From: Maritimibacter fusiformis
Lineage (GTDB): Bacteria; Pseudomonadota; Alphaproteobacteria; Rhodobacterales; Rhodobacteraceae
Assembly (NCBI RefSeq): GCF_008086115.1
Contig: NZ_VSIY01000015.1
Location: forward strand, 124,001-188,000
Reading direction: 5' to 3'
DNA: 64,000 nucleotides
Under the pieces are notes generated by a model. The model was not told the origin of the DNA and did not search any database. It saw nothing but the letters and a program-made list of their open reading frames with translations. Below, piece by piece: positions 60,324 to 64,000 of this stretch. Positions within the stretch are counted from its first letter, which is position 1. Each line of letters begins with the position of its first letter. Both the position numbers and the translations under genes were made by a program.

Positions 60324-61574
60324 TCACGTTACCTTTAAAACAAGATTGAAATGCTCTTGCCAGGTCGGGACCCTGCCAGCGTTCCCCATCGCCACCGTCT
60401 GCCGCGGTTTTTCCGTCTGTGATAATTCAAGTATCTTGTTCCGCCAAGAATACATATCGCCCACATCGGCGTAAACGGGATTGTTTCCAAGGATTTCGCG
60501 GTAGACCGGCAGAGGATTCGCGATCACCGGGGTTCCCAGCGCATGGGCCTCGGCGGGGGGCAGCCCGAAACCTTCGGCAAAACTCGGCATCAGAAGCCCG
60601 CGCGCGCCCTGGACCAGCGCCGAGACGGCACCATCGGACAGGCCGTTCCATTCATGCACATGCCGCCCGACCAGCGGCGAGGTGTCGAGCCAGGCGAAGA
60701 CGTCCCCGTTCATCCAGCCACGGCGCCCCACGACATGCAGGTCGGGGATTTGCTCGGGTGGCAGGGTGCGGGCGAAATCCTCCCAGATATCGAACAGCAG
60801 CCGGTGGTTCTTGCGCGGCTCGATCGTGCCGAGCGCCACGAAACACGGTTTCGACAGGTCGATGCCCTCGGGCAGTTCGCGCGAGTTCGGCTCCGTGACC
60901 TCGACCCCGAGCAATGCGGCGATCCCCGGCGGAACCCGGCCCAGGCCCGCCATCCAGCGTTCAGCCACGATCTGCGTCTGGCGCGAGTTGTAGATCACCA
61001 GATCGGCCCGGCGCGCGACGATGGCAAGGCGGTCGGTGAAATCCGCCGATCCCGGGCTGGAATACTCCGGGTAATCCAGTGGGATGGTGTCGTGAATCAG
61101 CACGCTTGAACGGCCGCCGGGGACCATGCCCATCATCTCGAAGCCGCCCGACAAGAGGTTGGAATGCCCGACATTGATCCAGGCTGTGCCCGCTGGCAGG
61201 TGCCGCGCCAGGTGCAGGGGCGGGCGATTGCGCCTTGTGTGTGCGATCGCCAGGCGGGCAAGGTCGGAAAATGCGGCCCGCTTCACGCGCGGTTGTTTGC
61301 GAAACAGATAGGAGGCCAGATCGGGCTTGCCCCAGTCGACCCGACCGAACAGCCGATCCGCAAGGGCCTGCGTGCCGTCCTGATCCAGCAGAAAGGTGCC
61401 GCGTCCGGTGGTGATCAGGCTGAAGAGCGGATCGGGCAGCGTCAGGAGGTGTCGGAGATAAGCGGCCTCGACACGGTCGACCCCGGACCAGCCCCGCGCA
61501 ACCCGAGAAACGAGCCGCGTCAGGTCCAGCAACCGCGCCGCCGGCGGCCCGTCGATCGGGGTTGGTTGGGTCAT
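60324..61574 (-). CDS. Glycosyltransferase family 4 (GT-B)
   Basis: 416 residues. VALGTIEPRKNHRLLFDIWE near residue 250 starts the nucleotide-sugar half, and LLMPSFAEGFGLPPAEAHAL near residue 335 holds the EGFG/PxxE motif of GT4 enzymes. N-terminal acceptor domain before that, including NVGHSNLLSGG. Eleven bases after galU on the minus strand, so likely in one operon with it. Confidence 0.85.
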   Translation of the reverse strand: MTQPTPIDGPPAARLLDLTRLVSRVARGWSGVDRVEAAYLRHLLTLPDPLFSLITTGRGTFLLDQDGTQALADRLFGRVDWGKPDLASYLFRKQPRVKRAAFSDLARLAIAHTRRNRPPLHLARHLPAGTAWINVGHSNLLSGGFEMMGMVPGGRSSVLIHDTIPLDYPEYSSPGSADFTDRLAIVARRADLVIYNSRQTQIVAERWMAGLGRVPPGIAALLGVEVTEPNSRELPEGIDLSKPCFVALGTIEPRKNHRLLFDIWEDFARTLPPEQIPDLHVVGRRGWMNGDVFAWLDTSPLVGRHVHEWNGLSDGAVSALVQGARGLLMPSFAEGFGLPPAEAHALGTPVIANPLPVYREILGNNPVYADVGDMYSWRNKILELSQTEKPRQTVAMGNAGRVPTWQEHFNLVLKVT

Positions 61575-61584
61575 CGTCCGGCGC

Positions 61585-62478
61585 CTATTGCGCCGCGTTC
61601 GGCACCGACATCAGCTCTCCGAGGTAGGCCAACAGCTCACCTCGAAGGTCGTCGCGCGCCAGCCCGAATGCCACGGTCGCCTGCAAAAAACCGGCCTTGG
61701 AGCCGCAATCGAACCGCTGACCACGGAAGCGATAGCCGTAGACGTCACGACCGGCGGTGATTTCCTCGGCGATGGCATCGGTCAACTGAATCTCGCCACC
61801 CGCCCCGCTCTTGATCCGGTTCAGGTTGCCCAGCACCTTCGGCGACAGGATATAGCGGCCGATGACGGCAAGGTTCGAGGGTGCCGTGCCCTCGGCCGGT
61901 TTTTCGACCATGCCCTTCACCCGCACCTGTGCGCCCATGTCCTCGTCGATATCGAGCACGCCGTAGGACGATGCTTTCTCCGGCGGCACCTCCATCGCGG
62001 CGACCATGCTGCCGCCGGTTTCCTGGTAGGCTTCCACCATCTGTTGCAGACAGGGCGTTTCCGCCGCGATCACGTCGTCGGGCAGGATCACCGCGAAGGG
62101 TTCGTTGCCGATCAGCCGGCGCGCGCACCAGACCGCATGGCCGAGGCCCAGCGCCTTGTGCTGGCGGATATAGGCGATGGCACCGGATTCCATGTTGGTC
62201 TGCTTGAGCACCGACAGAAGCTCGTCCTTGCCGGAACGTTTCAGGCTGGTTTCCAGAACCGGGTTGATATCGAAGTAATCCTCCAGCGCGCCCTTGCCGC
62301 GTGAGGTGACAAAGATGAATTCCCTGATTCCCGCCGCGCGTGCCTCGTCGATCGCGTACTGGATGAGCGGCCGGTCGACCAGTGTCATGATTTCCTTGGG
62401 AATGGACTTGGTGGCCGGCAGGAACCGGGTGCCCAGCCCGGCCACGGGAAAGATCGCCTTGGTCACTCTTCGCTTCAT
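61585..62478 (-). CDS. galU: UTP-glucose-1-phosphate uridylyltransferase
   Basis: 297 residues. IFPVAGLGTRFLPATKSIPK is the nucleotide-binding signature, FIFVTSRGKGALEDYFD and GLGHAVWCARRLIGNEPFAV follow, and MVEKPAEGTAPSNLAVIGRY is the substrate region. Makes UDP-glucose, the donor for surface polysaccharides and glycolipids; fits the glycosyltransferase neighbours. Confidence 0.95.
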   Translation of the reverse strand: MKRRVTKAIFPVAGLGTRFLPATKSIPKEIMTLVDRPLIQYAIDEARAAGIREFIFVTSRGKGALEDYFDINPVLETSLKRSGKDELLSVLKQTNMESGAIAYIRQHKALGLGHAVWCARRLIGNEPFAVILPDDVIAAETPCLQQMVEAYQETGGSMVAAMEVPPEKASSYGVLDIDEDMGAQVRVKGMVEKPAEGTAPSNLAVIGRYILSPKVLGNLNRIKSGAGGEIQLTDAIAEEITAGRDVYGYRFRGQRFDCGSKAGFLQATVAFGLARDDLRGELLAYLGELMSVPNAAQ

Positions 62479-62561
62479 GTCACTTCAATCCCTCCCAACG
62501 CGTCTCAACTTCTACCCCGGCGAGTGTCACGATACAGTAAACGAGACAAGATATCATTTCG

Positions 62562-63815
62562 TTACGGGTCGTTCGTAGCACATTGGCGCAGCTTTGCCAC
62601 ACGCGCCCATTCGCCCCGGACCCGTTCGGCGAACCGCGCCGTGCGGAACCTCGGGCCGCTGCGTTCCGTGCGTCCGAACAGGCCGCCGGTCTGCTCCCAC
62701 CACCCGCCTTCGACGAACCGCACGCGATGCGCGCGCGGCGTCGGGCCGAAGCGAAACACCGTGACGATATCTCCGGCTGCGACCAGGCGCGTCGCTTCCT
62801 GCTTTAGCGCCCGGCGATGCCGGTGACGGCCAGAGATATGGCGCGACCGGCCGGAGAGGGACGCGGTGAACCGAAGGAACGGGACTGTCGGCGCCCCGAT
62901 CGGGGCCAGCGTTGCGATCGCGCGGGACATGCCCGCGTCGATGCCGGCCTCGAGACTCGCCAGCAGCCGCCGCACGTCGCGCGGTTCGAGCCGGCCGTCG
63001 ATCATGTAGGCCAACAGGCTCTTGCGCCGCTCGCCCCTGAGGGCGGCAAGCGCGGACGGGTGGTCGGTGTCCGGCGCATGTTTTCGCAGGAACACCGCCG
63101 TCGATGCGCCGATCTCCGTCAGATCCTTCGGCGCGCGGTCATGGCCACGCCGGGCCGACGCGGCATAGCCGTGATGCACCTGCGCCAGCGGCACGAGCAC
63201 GGTATCGCCGCGCCCGTCGGCAAGGCGCATGTTCAGGTCCGTTTCATCCAGGTAGAACCGAAAGGCAGGGTCAAACCCGCCGATCCCGGCCAGCGTGTCG
63301 CGGCGAAAGGCGCTGTTGGTGCCCTCGGTCATCACCGCCTGCCCCGACGCGGCCTTGGGCGTGAACGGGTCGGTGTCCACATGGGGCAGCGCGATCCTGC
63401 CCCCGGTTCGCGTCGCCAGATGTCCGCGCCACTGAAAGCTGATGCCGTTGCGTCCGAGGACGTAGCCGCCGGTCGCGATCACCTCGGGGGCATCGAACGG
63501 CGCGGCCAGGTGGGTCAGCCAGGTGGGTTCGGGCACCGCGTCGTCGTCGATGAAGGCGACGATACTGCCTGCCGCAGCCGCGATCCCAAAGTTGCGGGCG
63601 GCGGAGATGTTGGCCTCGTCGAACCGGATGAGCTTGACGCGCTCTGCCCATCCCATCGCCGCGACGGCCTCGCACCCGGTGCGGTCGGCCACCACCACGA
63701 TCTCGAAATCGGGATAACAGAGTTGGCCGACACCGGTCAGGCAACGGCGCAGCAGGTCCGGGCGCTCCCGGCTGACCACGATGACCGAGACGGTTTGCAC
63801 GCTCATTTCCCGCAT
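62562..63815 (-). CDS. Glycosyltransferase family 2
   Basis: 417 residues. SVIVVSRERPDLLRRCLTGV, ISAARNFGIAAAAGSIVAFI and DDDAVPEPTWL (DxD) form the GT-A domain; FYLDETDLNMRLADG is the downstream acceptor-region motif. The C-terminal ~150 residues are basic and of unknown fold. Start at 63815 or the ATG at 63806; neither ribosome site is decisive. Same strand as galU with an 83-bp gap. Confidence 0.85.
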   Translation of the reverse strand: MREMSVQTVSVIVVSRERPDLLRRCLTGVGQLCYPDFEIVVVADRTGCEAVAAMGWAERVKLIRFDEANISAARNFGIAAAAGSIVAFIDDDAVPEPTWLTHLAAPFDAPEVIATGGYVLGRNGISFQWRGHLATRTGGRIALPHVDTDPFTPKAASGQAVMTEGTNSAFRRDTLAGIGGFDPAFRFYLDETDLNMRLADGRGDTVLVPLAQVHHGYAASARRGHDRAPKDLTEIGASTAVFLRKHAPDTDHPSALAALRGERRKSLLAYMIDGRLEPRDVRRLLASLEAGIDAGMSRAIATLAPIGAPTVPFLRFTASLSGRSRHISGRHRHRRALKQEATRLVAAGDIVTVFRFGPTPRAHRVRFVEGGWWEQTGGLFGRTERSGPRFRTARFAERVRGEWARVAKLRQCATNDP

Positions 63816-63849
63816 TTTGCCTTTGTCAGAGACACTTTTTCGTCTCTCC

Positions 63850-64000
63850 CTATGCGCCCAGCAGCTTCACCCCGGGCGCGTAGGCGATGAAGAAAGGGTT
63901 TTCAAAACCGGGCTTGCCGTAGCTCAGAGGGCTGTGGTCGTCGAACCGCACCACCGTGCCGCCGGCCCCGGCCAGGACCGCGTGACCGGCTGCCGTGTCC
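63850..64000 (-). CDS. cysQ: Inositol-monophosphatase-family protein, probably 3'(2'),5'-bisphosphate nucleotidase (partial)
   Basis: Only the last 49 or so residues are in the window, ending at a TAG complementary to 63850-63852. They read DTAAGHAVLAGAGGTVV at the front, the second metal-site Asp in DTAAG with AGHAVL, and SYGKPGFENPFFIAY near the end, as in CysQ. It would hydrolyse PAP to AMP, which links it to the sulfotransferase seven kb away. The N-terminus lies beyond the window edge. Confidence 0.75.
   Translation of the reverse strand, partial: DTAAGHAVLAGAGGTVVRFDDHSPLSYGKPGFENPFFIAYAPGVKLLGA

Noticed and set aside
1..64000. CRISPR arrays, insertion sequences and rRNA genes
   Set aside because: No regularly spaced direct repeats, transposase-like proteins or rRNA sequence were seen on reading the window.

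Overview
The window is 64 kb of high-GC chromosomal DNA, almost certainly from a member of the Rhodobacteraceae (Roseobacter-like Alphaproteobacteria). Reasons: the housekeeping order leuCD ... leuB, rlmH-rsfS, an RpoE-ChrR pair whose zinc ligands sit at the numbering I recall for Rhodobacter sphaeroides ChrR, a DUF1365/cfa stress operon facing it, an hpf-ptsN pair, and NodH-like sulfotransferase plus GT14 genes. Genes are packed tightly with many ATGA/TGATG overlaps. No rRNA, integrase, transposase or CRISPR was seen; there is one tRNA (Pro-CGG).

Layout. 1-12 kb: housekeeping genes mostly on the minus strand (NnrU-like, HAD phosphatase, DUF389, dapD, LOG protein, rlmN, IalB-like protein, asparaginase, rlmH, rsfS, MscS channel). 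12.4-20.8 kb: the leucine block leuC-leuD and leuB, with an EEP nuclease, an NAD(P)-binding protein and a LysR regulator between them, then a DMT exporter and tRNA-Pro. 21-23.3 kb: a DUF2793 protein, aroQ-aroE. 23.3-28.6 kb: two divergent RpoE units. The minus operon is FAD oxidoreductase-DUF1365-cfa-SDR; the plus operon is rpoE-chrR. Back-to-back TGATCC-N18-TARGTC promoters lie between them.

29.9-54 kb: a sulfur-oxidation island, the centrepiece. A minus-strand operon (TauD-type dioxygenase, two 68-aa unknown proteins, siroheme synthase cysG) diverges from a complete reverse-type dissimilatory sulfite reductase operon, dsrABEFHCMKLJOP, followed by a TrpD/YbiB-like gene and dsrN. It is followed by dsrE2-tusA (minus), an ArsR-family regulator, soeABC (cytoplasmic sulfite dehydrogenase), an Mrp-type Fe-S carrier and a YeeE/YedE-type sulfur transporter. 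Expected flow: imported sulfur is passed as persulfide through DsrE2/TusA/DsrEFH to DsrC, oxidised to sulfite by DsrAB (electrons to DsrL, trisulfide handling by DsrMKJOP), and sulfite is oxidised to sulfate by SoeABC. CysG and DsrN supply siroheme and its amide. No sox, apr or sat gene is in the window. A 16-bp motif, found by eye, recurs in the three control regions of the island (dsrA/tauD, arsR/dsrE2, soeA) and is the best candidate for the ArsR operator.

54.2-64 kb: ribonuclease D, hpf, ptsN, then a minus-strand surface-polysaccharide block (NodH-like sulfotransferase, GT14, three other glycosyltransferases, galU) ending in a truncated cysQ-like gene at the window edge. All functions are inferred from reading the translations; no database search was run.
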